This document shows positions 33,880 through 42,186 of a stretch of DNA of 64,000 nucleotides, one piece after another. The notes under the pieces were generated by a model, which saw only the letters and a program-made list of their open reading frames with translations, was not told where the DNA came from and did no database searches. The DNA is taken from contig NZ_JALJRB010000001.1 of assembly GCF_022968795.1 (NCBI RefSeq), forward strand, positions 372,001-436,000, in the 5' to 3' direction. The DNA is from Desulfatitalea alkaliphila (lineage in GTDB: Bacteria > Desulfobacterota > Desulfobacteria > Desulfobacterales > Desulfosarcinaceae). Both the position numbers and the translations under genes were made by a program. How positions within the stretch are numbered: the first letter of the stretch is position 1; each line of letters starts with the position of its first letter.

Positions 33880-34842
33880 CTATTTGAGCGATTCAATATA
33901 GCGCGCGGCTGCCTGGGCGGCCAGCGCGCCATCGTTGCATGCCGTAACGATCTGCCGCAGGTTCTTGCTGTTGATGTCGCCGGCTCCGAAAACACCCTCC
34001 GCCCTGGTGGCCATCCAGGCATCCGCTTCAATGTATCCGTGCACATTCAGGATGCCCAGGTTGGCGAAGGCCCCGGCTTCGGGCTCCAGACCGATGTATT
34101 CAAAAACCCCCTCGGTTTCCACGACGACCTCCGCGCCGGTTTTCGTGGAACGGGCCCGCACGGCCTCCAGGTGATCGCTGCCGATGAATTCAAGAATCTC
34201 CTGAAATTCATGGATGGTCACATTGGGCAAGGCCCTTAATTTGTCGCAGGCCCTTGGATCGGCGGTCAGGTCGAAAAGGGTCAACACGGTCAGGTGGTCG
34301 GCGATGCTCGCCAGGTAGAGGGATTCCTCCACGGCCGAGTTGCCACCGCCGATCACGACCACCTTTTTGCACCGATACTGGGCGCCGTCGCAGATGGCGC
34401 ACCAACTGATGCTTTCGCCGGCGAACCGGTCCTCGCCGGGTACGCCGAGCCGCCGGGGATTAGTGCCGGTGGCGATGATCACCGCCTTGGCCTTATATGT
34501 CGGGCCTTCCCGGCAGACCACTTCTTTCAGGCCGCCTTTTTCGCGGACCTGTGTCACCGTTGCGTATTCAAAGGGAACGCCCAGTTGCTGTGTCTGCTCG
34601 AACATCTGAATGGCAAGCTCGGCGCCGTTGATGGTTCCGGTACCGGGATAGTTCTGAACTTCCAGGGTGTTGATCACCTGGCCCCCCGGTGCCAGTTTGT
34701 CCAGCAGCAGCAGGCGCAGGTTGGCCCGGATGGCATAAATGGCCGCCGTCATGCCCGCGGGACCGGCGCCGATGATGACCAGGTCGTATTCATTGGTTTC
34801 TGAAAAACCGGTATTGTCCTTTGTCGGGTCGCATTGTGTCAT
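33880..34842 (-). CDS. trxB: Thioredoxin reductase
   Basis: A 320-residue NADPH-dependent low-molecular-weight thioredoxin reductase. FAD site GAGPAG (25-30), redox pair C148-A-I-C151-D in SWCAICDG, and NADPH site VVVIGGGNSAVEE (161-173) are all present, ending with GAGDINSKNLRQI. It sits between the sulfotransferase and the SLC13 gene and presumably reduces the thioredoxin encoded at 36.8 kb. Operon-specific reductases usually serve one local enzyme rather than the whole cell. Confidence 0.93.
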   Translation of the reverse strand: MTQCDPTKDNTGFSETNEYDLVIIGAGPAGMTAAIYAIRANLRLLLLDKLAPGGQVINTLEVQNYPGTGTINGAELAIQMFEQTQQLGVPFEYATVTQVREKGGLKEVVCREGPTYKAKAVIIATGTNPRRLGVPGEDRFAGESISWCAICDGAQYRCKKVVVIGGGNSAVEESLYLASIADHLTVLTLFDLTADPRACDKLRALPNVTIHEFQEILEFIGSDHLEAVRARSTKTGAEVVVETEGVFEYIGLEPEAGAFANLGILNVHGYIEADAWMATRAEGVFGAGDINSKNLRQIVTACNDGALAAQAAARYIESLK

Positions 34843-34906
34843 TCTCTTCGTCCCCCTTCTTTTGTTCTGATGCCTGCAAACGAGATCGGACGGATTTCAC
34901 AAGCGG

Positions 34907-36790
34907 TCATGGGCAGAAAAAGCTGACGCCGGTATCGAATTTCTTGTCGTTGATGATGATCTTGACGGCAAACTTTCCTTTGAGGCCTTCCTTGCTGATG
35001 TTCATTTTGATATCCCGGTCATCGTCTTCCAGAAAGGCGCCGGAGCACATGGCCAGGTGCCAGGAGGCCGAGGTGTTGAGAAAATAATGGTGACTCTCCT
35101 TGTCGTTCTCGAGGCAAATCATGGCAAGGGTACCCCGTTCGAACCGACCGTGGAACACCATGCGGTCTTCGTCTTCTTCAATGACGATGTTGTGCCATGC
35201 ATCGGGCTGGGCATCCACGGGCTCGGCGTCGGGAACCGTATCGAACTCGGGGGTCACATCCAGGCGGCCCAAGAGCTTGCCGGGACCAAAGCAGAGATTT
35301 TCGCCATGATGGTAGATGGACAGTTTCTCGGCGCGGTAAAAATTGCCCTCGGTTTCCAGCTCATAGAGAACGGTGCCGTCTTTCTCCTCGACGGTTACGG
35401 ATCGAAGCGCAACGGCCGGGTCCTTGGCATCCAGGAACGGCCCCAGCATATCGGCGGCATATCCGTCCTTGAAGCCGATACCGCCGGAGTGAACCATGTA
35501 GTGGCCCTCTTCATAAAACTCCACATTGCAGATATAAGGTGAGAAAAATTCCTGGCCTCGTTCCTTGCCGTACTGCCAGACCTGTTCGATTTCCATTTTT
35601 TCCGTATCGATGCGGTATCGGACCCCCCTCGAGAAGTTGTCACGGTTTTTGATGTAGTTTTCTTTTTTCTTGGCGCGATACTGCCCGTTGTCAAAGCACA
35701 TCACATCGCCGTTGGGGCATATCAGCGCCGCATGCTGCTCATACTGCCAGTCGAAGTTGGCCACATCCCCCACCGGCGTGAAGAAATATTTTTGCACCAT
35801 ATCCTGCGGCCATCCTTCCGGATCACCGATGATCCAGTTCAGCTTGCCGGAATCGAAATCGATATTGACAATGGCGTCCTGGTGGCGTCCGGAAAAGGTC
35901 AGGCTGTGGGTCGCCTTGTCGTACCAGACCGAATTGTTGTGAAACCAGTCGTGGGCGTCCTGTGAGCCCGATCCGGCCACATCCTGGGGCAAGAAGGTGG
36001 TGTAATCCCACTGCTTGAGAATTTCGCCGGTATTGCGGTCGATCAGCACACACATGTCTTCCACGGTTTCCCTGTGAAAATCCTGGGTGAGCACCAGCAA
36101 ATTGCCGTCCTCCATTTCGAATTGATCGTGGTGGTAATTGCCGGGCAGCCGGTATTCCTTGTAGATCTTGCCCAGCATGTCCAGTTCGACCAGGCCGGTG
36201 GAGTTGTACGGCATTCTGCAGAACCGGCTGGATCCGGTGAGCAGGTTGCCGTTGGCCGCCCGTTTGATGTCGAACATGGTGTTTTCGGTCAGAAGCCACC
36301 GTATATCCCCTTTGTAGTCATACGCCGTGGGCAGATTCTTGCCCGCCGGCGTCAGAAACATGAAGTTGTCCTGCATATAATCGGCCGAGGTCATGATATT
36401 CAGGCAACGGCAGACATCCTGCGGCAGCTTTGCGGTCTGGATGACGATTTCCTTCTCGGTGCCGTCGGGCAGGGAGATGATCACCCTGTTGGCAAAATCT
36501 TCATACAACCCCAAGACCGGCAGTTTGTGGAAAGTGTCGGCGGCAAAGGTGTGCCTCAGGTCTTCCCTTTCAAAGCGTTTGCCGCAAACGGTGACGGTGG
36601 GTGCGGTTTCCCGGGGCGTGTGGAACAGGATCAAGGCGCACAATGGATTGATCAGATAAGGGTTTTGGACCACGAAGGGGTTGTCGATGGTGTATTTGTT
36701 TTCTTCGAATTGGGCCAGGAACTCTTTTTCGGCGTTTGCCTGGCGGGTGATCAGATGTTCGGAGCTGGTGTATTTGACTTTCTGGGACAT
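34907..36790 (-). CDS. Aryl-sulfate sulfotransferase (cytosolic type)
   Basis: A 627-residue arylsulfotransferase, which moves a sulfuryl group from one phenyl sulfate to another phenol through a sulfo-histidine, without PAPS. The six-bladed-propeller catalytic set is visible: His221 in NYHHDQFEMEDGN, His284 in DWFHNNSVWY, Arg302 in SGRHQDAIVNID and His353 (the likely nucleophile) in YEQHAALICPNG. Unlike the E. coli enzyme there is no signal peptide (N-terminus MSQKVKYTSSEHL), so it should act in the cytosol. AAGGAGG precedes the ATG. It is flanked by thioredoxin and thioredoxin reductase genes in one operon. Confidence 0.87.
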   Translation of the reverse strand: MSQKVKYTSSEHLITRQANAEKEFLAQFEENKYTIDNPFVVQNPYLINPLCALILFHTPRETAPTVTVCGKRFEREDLRHTFAADTFHKLPVLGLYEDFANRVIISLPDGTEKEIVIQTAKLPQDVCRCLNIMTSADYMQDNFMFLTPAGKNLPTAYDYKGDIRWLLTENTMFDIKRAANGNLLTGSSRFCRMPYNSTGLVELDMLGKIYKEYRLPGNYHHDQFEMEDGNLLVLTQDFHRETVEDMCVLIDRNTGEILKQWDYTTFLPQDVAGSGSQDAHDWFHNNSVWYDKATHSLTFSGRHQDAIVNIDFDSGKLNWIIGDPEGWPQDMVQKYFFTPVGDVANFDWQYEQHAALICPNGDVMCFDNGQYRAKKKENYIKNRDNFSRGVRYRIDTEKMEIEQVWQYGKERGQEFFSPYICNVEFYEEGHYMVHSGGIGFKDGYAADMLGPFLDAKDPAVALRSVTVEEKDGTVLYELETEGNFYRAEKLSIYHHGENLCFGPGKLLGRLDVTPEFDTVPDAEPVDAQPDAWHNIVIEEDEDRMVFHGRFERGTLAMICLENDKESHHYFLNTSASWHLAMCSGAFLEDDDRDIKMNISKEGLKGKFAVKIIINDKKFDTGVSFFCP

Positions 36791-36811
36791 GGGATCCTCC
36801 TTGGAATGAAA

Positions 36812-37120
36812 TTATAAAATGTCCTCGATGGCTTTTTTAATGACCGGTTTTTGCTTTAGCCCGGCGAGGCGATCCATCTCCCGGCCGTCCTTCATCAACA
36901 GGATGGTGGGGAACCCCTTGACGCCCAAGCGCTCCTTCAATTCCTGGTTTTCATCGTAATCGATGGTGTACATCTTGAAATCCGGCAGCGTTTTGTCGAT
37001 GTCGCGCAAAACAAACGCCAGCATTTTGCAGGGCCCGCAGGTCTTCGAATAGAATTCCACCAGCATGGGGCCGGATTTGTCGAGTTGATCATAGGTTTGT
37101 GTGTCGATTTCCTGAATCAT
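36812..37120 (-). CDS. Thioredoxin-family protein
   Basis: A 102-residue thioredoxin with the redox motif C28-G-P-C31 in YSKTCGPCKML and the cis-Pro segment GVKGFPTILLMKDG. It is cytosolic (no signal peptide). It is the first gene of the operon that continues with the aryl-sulfate sulfotransferase 21 bp downstream and trxB, which suggests a dedicated thiol-disulfide relay for these proteins. GGGGGAG precedes the ATG at 37120. Confidence 0.9.
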   Translation of the reverse strand: MIQEIDTQTYDQLDKSGPMLVEFYSKTCGPCKMLAFVLRDIDKTLPDFKMYTIDYDENQELKERLGVKGFPTILLMKDGREMDRLAGLKQKPVIKKAIEDIL

Positions 37121-37271
37121 TGGTCTCCCCCCTGTTTGTATTTTGCGGCTGTGTTTGTGCCCGCGGCACGGTTCGCGTTGGGTTGCTTCCGGTGACGCTT
37201 TTCCCTCTCGGGAATGTTCAAATCTGGCTTTGATCTGTTGTCCATAAAACAGGGTTTTGAAAAACCGTTCC

Positions 37272-37287
37272 ATGACGGCCGTCATGT
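37272..37287. promoter_or_regulatory. 16-bp perfect palindrome upstream of the thioredoxin-sulfotransferase operon
   Basis: CATGACGGCCGTCATG lies 152 bp before the thioredoxin start in the 267-bp gap between that gene and the Crp/Fnr gene. It is a possible operator, though it does not match the Crp or Fnr consensus. No other gene is seen in this gap. Confidence 0.3.
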
Positions 37288-37387
37288 ACGAACCATTTTT
37301 CTTACAATTTTATTCGGAATCGAATTTGAAAAGCCCGCGGAAAATGGACGGCAGGGGGGAATTAGGGCGGTTGTTTCTATGGTGGGG

Positions 37388-38074
37388 TCAAATCTTGATG
37401 GCACCGAACTCCGTATCTTTGAGGGCCGGAGGATCATGGATCCAAATCTTGCCGCGCTGCGTGGAAAGGATGCCCATTTCCCGCAGCAGGCCCATGGTTC
37501 TGAGGGTGGATTCCGGGGTGGTGCCCGCTATTTCCGATATTTCCTGGCTGGTAAACAACAGGGGAGAGCCGAATTTCTGGTGCAGTGTGCTCAAAACCCT
37601 CAGAATTCGGGTTTCCACCTTTTTTTCCATCAGGTCGAGCAGGCGGGAGTTGGCACTATCAAGGCTTTTGCCGATCCATTGGAGGATGTTGTGGACGATT
37701 GCAGGGTGCTGTTCCACGAACTTGAGATAGTCGCGGTCGCGGATTTTCAGGCAGCGGGTTTTCTCAAGTGCCTGGGCCTCAAGGAATCGGGAGCGGTTTA
37801 AATAGGGCCCCAGCAGGTTGTAAGGTTCTGCCTCTTTGACCAACAGGAAGGTGATCCGCCGTCCGCTGGCAGAGCAGACACTTACGCGCAAAAGACCTGA
37901 AATAACGAATAAAACAGTGCCGAAATTGTCTCCGATCGAAGAGATGAGGGTGTCTTTTGCAAAGGTTGCGCAATCGCCCACGGCAAAAAGGCGCTCTACG
38001 GTCTGCCTGGCAAGCCCCTTGAAAAAGGGTGCCCTGCAAAAAGTATCCATATCGTTTTTGTCAAAGTCCGCCAT
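37388..38074 (-). CDS. Crp/Fnr-family transcriptional regulator
   Basis: A 228-residue regulator: an N-terminal cyclic-nucleotide-binding-type beta-roll (about 10-125, with TVLFVISGLLRVSVCSASGRRITF), a long dimerisation helix, and a C-terminal winged helix-turn-helix (SQEISEIAGTTPESTLRTMGLL). Five Cys are spread along the protein, not in the Fnr pattern, so an Fe-S cluster is not evident. The ATG at 38074 is used; a TTG start 39 nt upstream is possible. Same strand as and just upstream of the thioredoxin-sulfotransferase operon, which it probably controls, with the acyl-CoA ligase gene upstream. Confidence 0.85.
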   Translation of the reverse strand: MADFDKNDMDTFCRAPFFKGLARQTVERLFAVGDCATFAKDTLISSIGDNFGTVLFVISGLLRVSVCSASGRRITFLLVKEAEPYNLLGPYLNRSRFLEAQALEKTRCLKIRDRDYLKFVEQHPAIVHNILQWIGKSLDSANSRLLDLMEKKVETRILRVLSTLHQKFGSPLLFTSQEISEIAGTTPESTLRTMGLLREMGILSTQRGKIWIHDPPALKDTEFGAIKI

Positions 38075-38149
38075 AACCCCATGAGGACACCACACAGACG
38101 TGTGTGATATCAACCGTTATCGGATCCGGCCCCCAAGTGATCACGATCT

Positions 38150-39955
38150 TCAAGCGCCTTCCGGTTGCCCATACAGTTGGTTGATCGCTGCCTGGTAATT
38201 TTCGATCACCACGCCACGTTTGAGCTTGAGTGTCTGCGTGAGCATGTTGTTTTCCACCGAAAAGTCATTTTCGAGGAAAATGAACTTTTTAGGCACCTCG
38301 TAGCCGCCGAAGGTCTTTTTCAGGTGCGCAGTAATGTCACGCGCCATCATAGCGGTGAACGCTTCATTGGCGACAAGGTCCGCCGGCCGTGCCGAAACGC
38401 CATTTGCCGCGGCCCAGCGTGCAGCCACCTCGTAGTCGGGATAAACAAGGCTCACGTTGTAGGCTTTGCCGTCTCCGTACACCATGGCGTTGGTCACATG
38501 GGGCATAAGCTTCATTTCTTCTTCTATTACGGCGGGGAACACGTACTTTCCGTTTTGGAGCTTGTACTGTTCCTTTATGCGGCCGGTGATCCACAAAAAG
38601 CCGTCTTCATCAAAACGGCCGCGGTCACCGGTGCGGAAACCGCCATCCGGCATAATGACTTTTTGGGTCTCTTGCGGCATGTTGTGGTAGCCTTGCATGA
38701 CATTGGGGCCGTACACCACGATTTCACCGTCGATCGGGTCGCCCTCGACAACCGATTTGTCAATCACGACCCTCTGCCCTTCGAGCACTTTGCCGACGCT
38801 GCCCAAGCGCCATGCGGCACTGCAGTTCATCGTCACCGCGGGCGAGGTTTCGGTGAGGCCATAACAATCGTAGATGGGGATGCCGATGTCAAAGAAAAAC
38901 TCGCCGATTTCACGGTTCATTACCGCGCTTGCGGTGAGCGCGCCGGTCAGCCGGCCGCCGAATGCGGCACGGATTTTTGAAAATACAAGCTTATCGAGAA
39001 TCGCCGTTTTTATGTTCGTTATCAAACTTGACCGGCCTTGTGCGGCAAGCTCCCGTTTTTTCTTCGCGTTTCTGCAGGCCGCGTCAAAAAGCGCTTTCTT
39101 TGCGCCGCCGGCATCGTTCATCTTACTCCGGATGCCATCATAAATCTTGTTGAAAACGCGGGGCACGGAAATCATATAGGTCGGGCGAACGCGCTGCAAA
39201 TCTTCCGCGAGCGTGGTCACGTCGCGCATGAATCCCAGCGAACCGCCAAACTGGATCCAGTTGTTGAGCTCTCCGCTGAGCGCATACGAGTGGGCCCAGG
39301 GCAACATGGAAATCCCCACCTGGGTTTCGTTCAGCTCGGGATAGATCTTATACCCGCCGCGCGAGCAGTAGGTGAGGTTTCCGTGCGACAGCAGGACGCC
39401 CTTGGGCGCCCCGGTCGTACCCGAGGTGTAAATCAGCACCGCGATATCGTCATGGTGTGGAATAAGCGGCTCGGCAGGGTTCTGCATGCCCAGCTGTTCA
39501 AGCGCCGCAAGGCTTTCGGGGCCCTCCGATTCAATGATGTAGATATTTTCGAGCGTCGCGATTTCGTCTTTGAAGTGTTTGACTTTTTCGTATACTTCAG
39601 GTGTGGACACCAGCAGGAACTTGATCCGGCTGTCTTTGATGATATACTTCCAGGTCTGCACAAGTTCTTTTTCGTACATGGGGATGTATCGCGCATTGCG
39701 CCCGTAGGTTGCAAACGCCAAAACCACCCATTCGGGCCTGTTGGCAGAGATGATGCCGACGGCATCGTTTTTCTCGATACCGAGCTTGGCAAGCCCGCCG
39801 CGGGCATTTTTGATGCGCGTGCCGATTTCGCCGTAGGTCATCGTGTCAAGCGCACCCGCGCTGTTTCCGACCCGGAAAAGGACGTTCGCGCCGAACTTTT
39901 TCTCGCTTTCCAACCACCATTCAACCAGATTGTCCGGCTTCTCGTAGGTCCACAT
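38150..39955 (-). CDS. Long-chain acyl-CoA synthetase (AMP-forming)
   Basis: A 601-residue adenylate-forming ligase of the long-chain fatty-acid-CoA ligase type. The P-loop is LIYTSGTTGAPKGVLLSH, the A5 motif YGLTETSP, the A7 motif FRTGDRGRFDEDG, the FACS linker GFLWITGRIKEQYKLQNGKY, and the catalytic Lys lies in TQTLKLKRG near the end. GAGGAG lies 6 nt before the ATG at 39955. It activates a fatty or aromatic acid for the acyl-CoA dehydrogenase encoded 75 bp upstream, forming a small degradation operon. Chain-length preference is not readable. Confidence 0.92.
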   Translation of the reverse strand: MWTYEKPDNLVEWWLESEKKFGANVLFRVGNSAGALDTMTYGEIGTRIKNARGGLAKLGIEKNDAVGIISANRPEWVVLAFATYGRNARYIPMYEKELVQTWKYIIKDSRIKFLLVSTPEVYEKVKHFKDEIATLENIYIIESEGPESLAALEQLGMQNPAEPLIPHHDDIAVLIYTSGTTGAPKGVLLSHGNLTYCSRGGYKIYPELNETQVGISMLPWAHSYALSGELNNWIQFGGSLGFMRDVTTLAEDLQRVRPTYMISVPRVFNKIYDGIRSKMNDAGGAKKALFDAACRNAKKKRELAAQGRSSLITNIKTAILDKLVFSKIRAAFGGRLTGALTASAVMNREIGEFFFDIGIPIYDCYGLTETSPAVTMNCSAAWRLGSVGKVLEGQRVVIDKSVVEGDPIDGEIVVYGPNVMQGYHNMPQETQKVIMPDGGFRTGDRGRFDEDGFLWITGRIKEQYKLQNGKYVFPAVIEEEMKLMPHVTNAMVYGDGKAYNVSLVYPDYEVAARWAAANGVSARPADLVANEAFTAMMARDITAHLKKTFGGYEVPKKFIFLENDFSVENNMLTQTLKLKRGVVIENYQAAINQLYGQPEGA

Positions 39956-40030
39956 ATATGTCTCCTCGATGGCTTTCGCCTGGATCAAAACCGTTCTACA
40001 TCCCCGTTCGGATTTTCGCCTCGATGTCGT

Positions 40031-41734
40031 TTACGGATTCATTGCATACGTATCCTTCAGCGCGTACACCTGCTGTTCCCAGATACGTTGGAAACGTTCG
40101 GTATCCACTACGGGCCGCTTGATCATCTTCATGCACAACGCCATCTGTTTGTCGGTGCTGTCCGGCTTGGAATAGATCTGGAGGGCGAATTTTGAAAAGT
40201 CCCGCACCATGAAGTCAAAGATCTGCTCAACGAGATCATTATCCAGGTTGTCCATCCGATACTTTTCCAGCAGAAGCTGGCCGTAGGCCACCAGGGTGAA
40301 CAGCTCGCCCAGGGAGAGCAGAAAGTCGATATTTTTCGCCTGTGCCTCGCTGGGGGTGGCGGTGGCGAGAAATTCCTTCAAGGTGCCGATCTGTTCCTTG
40401 AACAACGACACATTGGGCAGATCCACGCCGTCGTAGGCCAGGTTGTAGTCGTGAAACTGGATTCGGCCCAGCCCCTTGGTGGGGCCCTGGTTGAACAAAA
40501 AGGCATCGTCCGCCGGGTCGTCGCGTTTCGGAATCTCCGGAAACGTGCCCGGATTGAAAAAATAGTTGGCCATGAACTTGATGATCAGGGCCATGTTGAC
40601 ATGCACCGTGCCTTCCAGCTTGGGCAGGGAGCGGATATCCTTGACGGCCATTTCGAAATACATGTCCTTTTCAAATCCCCGGGCCGCGATCACGTCCCAA
40701 AGCAGGTTGATCACTTCTTCTCCCTGGGTGGTGACCTTCATCTTGACCATTGGGTTGTACAGCAGATAGCGCCGGTCTTGCGCACCGGCGCAGCGGAAAT
40801 AGTCCGTCGCCCGTTGCGAAAACAGTTTCATGGCCACCAGGCGGGCATAGGCATCCACGAAAAGCTGTTTGATGTGCGGAAAATCGGTGACCCATTTGCC
40901 ATACAGGTTCCTCTGGGCGGCGTGGTTGAGGGCCTCGTAAAAAGCATGGGTGGCGATGCCGATGGCGCCCCAACCGAGGTTGAATTTGCCCACGTTGACG
41001 GTATTCAAGGCCGCATCCCAGGCATCCCGGCCCGTTGACAGAAGGTCATCGTCGGTGATGGGATAGCCGTTCAACGCGTATTCGGCCACATAGCCCTCCC
41101 AACTGACCACGTTCTGGATCAAGTCGTAATTGGGATGCTCGGGGCTGACCGCGAAAAAGACATATTCATCGGTTTCGGAATTTTTGCCGAAGGTGGAAAC
41201 CAGCGCCGCCTTGTTGGCGTTGCCGATATAGTATTTGCCGCCGTCGGCCACATACTTGCCTTCCGCAAGCGGGGTCAGGGCCATTTCCGATGAATAGAGG
41301 TCCGCGCCGTGGGCCCGCTCGGACAAGCCGAAGGCAAAGATCCCGCCCTCTTTGAGCAGGGTCGCGGTTTTCTTCTTGATGGCCTCGTTGCCGCTCATCC
41401 AGATGGGCCCCAGCCCCAGAATGCTCACCTGCCAGGTGTACCAGTGGGACAGGTTGTAGAATCCGAGGATTTCATTTAGATCACAGATCCGCAAGGTGTC
41501 CCAGCGGGTGTCCGGGTCGCCGTCGGCATAGGCCGCCGGCGTCAGCAGGGTGGCGAACACCCGGTTCTCCTTCAAAAAATTAATGAAATCAGCATACCAT
41601 AGCCGTTCGTGACTGTCCGATTTGAGTTTTGCCTTGCCTCGGGACTCGAAATATTCAACGGTTTTTTGCATGATTTCCCTGGATCGGGGATCCAGGTGGG
41701 CGAACGTCTCGGTTTTCGGATTGAGCAGTATCAT
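40031..41734 (-). CDS. Acyl-CoA dehydrogenase
   Basis: A 567-residue acyl-CoA dehydrogenase, longer than the usual ~380, with a C-terminal helical extension as in the VLCAD-type group. The substrate/FAD loop is GLSERAHGADLYSSEM instead of the common TEPxAGSD. The probable catalytic Glu is in KLEGTVHVNMALI, matching the YEGT site of the family. AAGGGGA precedes the ATG at 41734. It introduces the alpha-beta double bond in beta-oxidation. The gene pairs with the ligase downstream, and a perfect 56-bp inverted repeat with a FadR-like core lies 147 bp upstream. Confidence 0.9.
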   Translation of the reverse strand: MILLNPKTETFAHLDPRSREIMQKTVEYFESRGKAKLKSDSHERLWYADFINFLKENRVFATLLTPAAYADGDPDTRWDTLRICDLNEILGFYNLSHWYTWQVSILGLGPIWMSGNEAIKKKTATLLKEGGIFAFGLSERAHGADLYSSEMALTPLAEGKYVADGGKYYIGNANKAALVSTFGKNSETDEYVFFAVSPEHPNYDLIQNVVSWEGYVAEYALNGYPITDDDLLSTGRDAWDAALNTVNVGKFNLGWGAIGIATHAFYEALNHAAQRNLYGKWVTDFPHIKQLFVDAYARLVAMKLFSQRATDYFRCAGAQDRRYLLYNPMVKMKVTTQGEEVINLLWDVIAARGFEKDMYFEMAVKDIRSLPKLEGTVHVNMALIIKFMANYFFNPGTFPEIPKRDDPADDAFLFNQGPTKGLGRIQFHDYNLAYDGVDLPNVSLFKEQIGTLKEFLATATPSEAQAKNIDFLLSLGELFTLVAYGQLLLEKYRMDNLDNDLVEQIFDFMVRDFSKFALQIYSKPDSTDKQMALCMKMIKRPVVDTERFQRIWEQQVYALKDTYAMNP

Positions 41735-41880
41735 GGGTATCCCCTTTTCAGAAAAGTGAAGTGCATATTTGCGGTCCATCGGCGACCGAATTCAAAATGC
41801 CGCGGGGGCGGTTTTGGCCAAACCTGCACCCGGGTGGTGGATCTCGGAACCGGAGGGTCGTTGCCCGCATTGTGTTGCAA

Positions 41881-41936
41881 GGGCAACGGCCCTGATAAAT
41901 GAATGAACACTCATTCATTTATCAGGGCCGTTGCCC
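41881..41936. promoter_or_regulatory. Perfect 56-bp inverted repeat with FadR/TetR-like operator core
   Basis: Two exact 26-nt arms (41881-41906 and 41911-41936) flank a 4-nt centre, ACAC. The innermost 18 bp are TGAATGA-ACAC-TCATTCA, one base off the Bacillus FadR operator consensus TGAATGAMTANTCATTCA. It is in the spacer between tRNA-Gln and the acyl-CoA dehydrogenase/ligase pair. No T-run follows on either strand, so a terminator is less likely than an operator. The remainder of the 337-bp gap (41735-42071) shows no gene. No TetR gene is in the window. Confidence 0.65.
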
Positions 41937-42022
41937 CAGGTCAAGCAAATACGGCGGAGCGATAGCCTTACGGGAAACGCATTTCGGGATTTTTTCACAC
42001 ACAGCGTCTCGGACGGACCATG

Positions 42023-42061
42023 AAAAACAAAAGGGGCCCGGCCGGAAAGCCGCAACCCCTT
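42023..42061 (-). terminator. Rho-independent terminator for tRNA-Gln
   Basis: Read on the minus strand, AAGGGG and GCGGC pair with GCCGG and CCCCTT around a small loop, followed by TTGTTTTT. It lies 11 bp beyond the tRNA 3' end. Confidence 0.75.
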
Positions 42062-42071
42062 GATTTTAAAG

Positions 42072-42145
42072 TGGCTGAGGGACCAGGATTCGAACCTGGG
42101 CTGACGGAGTCAGAGTCCGTAGTCCTACCGCTAGACGATCCCCCA
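42072..42145 (-). tRNA. tRNA-Gln (anticodon CTG)
   Basis: A 74-nt cloverleaf on the minus strand. The acceptor stem TGGGGGA pairs with TCCCTCA and is followed by G and an encoded CCA (42072-42074). The anticodon stem ACGGA/TCCGT surrounds the loop CTCTGAC, giving anticodon CTG (42111-42113), which reads CAG. The T arm contains GTTCGAATC. It follows gltX by 41 bp on the same strand, so the two may be co-transcribed. Confidence 0.95.
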
Positions 42146-42186
42146 GCGAAAATTCACCCCGTTATTAATGAAGATGACCGTTCGAG

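Noticed and set aside
41881-41936. Intrinsic terminator
   Set aside because: There is no T-run on either side, and the tRNA already has a good terminator at 42023-42061.
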